This document shows positions 62,892 to 64,000 of a DNA stretch of 64,000 nt, one piece after another. The DNA comes from Candidatus Cloacimonas sp. (lineage in GTDB: Bacteria; Cloacimonadota; Cloacimonadia; Cloacimonadales; Cloacimonadaceae), in the NCBI GenBank assembly GCA_039680785.1, contig JBDKSF010000026.1:1-64000 (forward strand), in the 5' to 3' direction. The notes under the pieces are model-generated. The model was not told the DNA's origin. It ran no database searches and saw only the letters and a program-made list of their open reading frames with translations. Each line of letters begins with the position of its first letter. Within the stretch, counting starts at the first letter, position 1. The position numbers and the translations under genes were made by a program.

Positions 62892-63922
62892 CTTAATTCT
62901 CCTTTAAATTGGCGCAGCATTTTCAGGTCGTTTTCATATAAAATCCGCAAATCGGGGATATTGTATTTCAGCATTGCAATTCTTTCAATTCCTAATCCGA
63001 AAGCATATCCGGTATATGTTTCAGAATCAATTCCCAGAATATCAAACACATTAGGATCAACCATTCCGGCTCCTCCCATTTCCAGCCAACCGGAATTTTT
63101 GCAAACTCGGCAACCAGTTCCTCCACACACTACACAAGAAATATCCATTTCCGCACTGGGTTCCGTAAACGGAAAAAAGTGAGGTCTGATTCTGCTGGAA
63201 ACATTTTTGCCAAACAATATGGAAGCAAATTGAGATAGCATATCCTTCATATCTGCCAGCGAAATGCCTTTATCTACAACGAGCGCTTCTACTTGATGAA
63301 AAACGGGGGAGTGGGAGGGATCTGGTTTATCGTTTCTATAACAGCGTCCTGGGGAAATTATTTTTATCGGAGGAGCATATTTTTCCATAACCCGCACTTG
63401 CACAGTGGAAGTATGAGTTCTTAAAAGTCCGCCATTTTCCAGATAAAAAGTATCGGCAAGATTACGCGAAGGGTGATCCGGAGGTGTATTGAGAGCATCA
63501 AAATTGTGAAAATCATCATCAATGTCTGGTCCTTCAGCAATTTCAAAACCCAAACCCAAAAAGACCTCATCGATTTCACGACGGATAATAGTTAAGGGAT
63601 GTAACCCCCCGCGGGAACTAAAAATTCCAGGCATAGTGAGGTCTATGGCATTGTTTGTCTCACTTTTTTTCCAGGCATTTTCTTTGATAGCTCTATTTTG
63701 CTGTTCCAGAAGCTCTTCTATGCTTTTACGAGTGGCATTGATCAAATTTCCAAAAGCGGGACGTTCCTCCGCCGGAAGATCTTTCATTTTTGCATAGAAA
63801 GAGCTAAGTAAACTTTTTTTACCGAGATATTTGGCTTTTACATTCAATAGATCATTGGGATTATGGCAAGCTGATATATCTTGCTTTGCCTGTTGAATGA
63901 GTTCTTTCAGTTCTTCTTCCAC
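62888..63922 (-). CDS. pheS: Phenylalanyl-tRNA synthetase alpha subunit
   Basis: A 344-residue PheS: N-terminal coiled coil (about 1-85, binds tRNA), motif 2 (SPGRCYRNDKPDPSHSPVFH, in parts), EGPDIDDDFHNFDALN, the Cys-rich CVVCGGTGCRVCKNSGWLE stretch and motif 3 (YAFGLGIERIAML). The start is a GTG at 63922 with GAGGA close upstream. It is the first gene of the pheS-pheT-zapA run. Nothing readable lies between it and the right end of the window. Confidence 0.95.
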   Translation of the reverse strand: MEEELKELIQQAKQDISACHNPNDLLNVKAKYLGKKSLLSSFYAKMKDLPAEERPAFGNLINATRKSIEELLEQQNRAIKENAWKKSETNNAIDLTMPGIFSSRGGLHPLTIIRREIDEVFLGLGFEIAEGPDIDDDFHNFDALNTPPDHPSRNLADTFYLENGGLLRTHTSTVQVRVMEKYAPPIKIISPGRCYRNDKPDPSHSPVFHQVEALVVDKGISLADMKDMLSQFASILFGKNVSSRIRPHFFPFTEPSAEMDISCVVCGGTGCRVCKNSGWLEMGGAGMVDPNVFDILGIDSETYTGYAFGLGIERIAMLKYNIPDLRILYENDLKMLRQFKGELR

Positions 63923-64000
63923 TTTTCCTCGTTTATTTTCTTAGCACGCTAACTATAGATAAGGCAGATATAGGATTAGAAGGATGGAATCAGGATATCT

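Overview
The window is one stretch of an AT-rich bacterial chromosome with standard-code genes packed tightly on both strands. Several things point to the FCB side of the tree, and most specifically to a Cloacimonadota (Candidatus Cloacimonas-like) bacterium. Three large secreted proteins end in the 'YPNPF ... GxYxYxx ... KKMxLxK' C-terminal sorting domain used with type IX secretion. There are many TPR lipoproteins and outer-membrane proteins, a tungsten-type aldehyde:ferredoxin oxidoreductase, and the order pheS-pheT-zapA-(6S-like RNA)-rny. The taxon is an inference from gene content; no rRNA is present.

Layout. 1-9.6 kb (+): the tail of a transketolase broken by an in-frame stop, a four-cluster ferredoxin plus AOR-family oxidoreductase pair, and two secreted repeat proteins with sorting domains. 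9.7-19.2 kb (-): a run fusA - STAS anti-anti-sigma - receiver/ATPase switch protein - prmC - murA, then marR - osmC - thioredoxin-like lipoprotein, then radA. 19.6-27.0 kb (+): a long housekeeping run prs - rplY - pth - rpsF - ssb - rpsR - membrane protein - rplI - membrane protein, then DUF721 - rpe - ffh. 27.6-36.8 kb (-): a two-gene piece of a thiamine-precursor-type ABC importer, a tyrosine recombinase, guaB, a TPR protein and a 1077-residue coiled-coil membrane protein. 37.4-38.4 kb (+): dinB. 38.4-46.5 kb (-): an EamA transporter, TPR lipoproteins, a TauE-like permease, a large outer-membrane protein with SprA-like features and an orphan umuD. 46.7-48.6 kb (+): HU and an MFS transporter. 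48.6-49.9 kb: a gene-free island of several repeat families. 49.9-63.9 kb (-): a secreted Omp28/thioredoxin-like protein, dgt, a large lipoprotein, folD - ymdB - rny, a 6S-like RNA, zapA, a coiled-coil protein, pheT and pheS.

How the parts work together. The translation and nucleotide genes (fusA, prmC, prs, L25, S6, S18, L9, pth, ffh, pheST, guaB, dgt) are ordinary core genes. The envelope genes form a second theme: exported proteins with sorting domains, TPR lipoproteins, and a large beta-barrel that may belong to the export machinery. DNA-damage functions (dinB, umuD, radA, a Xer recombinase) are scattered rather than clustered.

The most interesting signals are: (i) a 68-bp intergenic element found three times (one copy shortened), built of 11-bp units around GTAAC, three in one orientation and up to three in the other, separated by 2 bp; (ii) three housekeeping or regulatory proteins that lack a residue their family normally needs (MurA Cys to Phe, FolD Lys to Ile, and a receiver domain with Gly in place of the phospho-Asp); (iii) the in-frame stop in transketolase; and (iv) the repeat island. 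No CRISPR array, tRNA, rRNA, transposase or prophage was seen.
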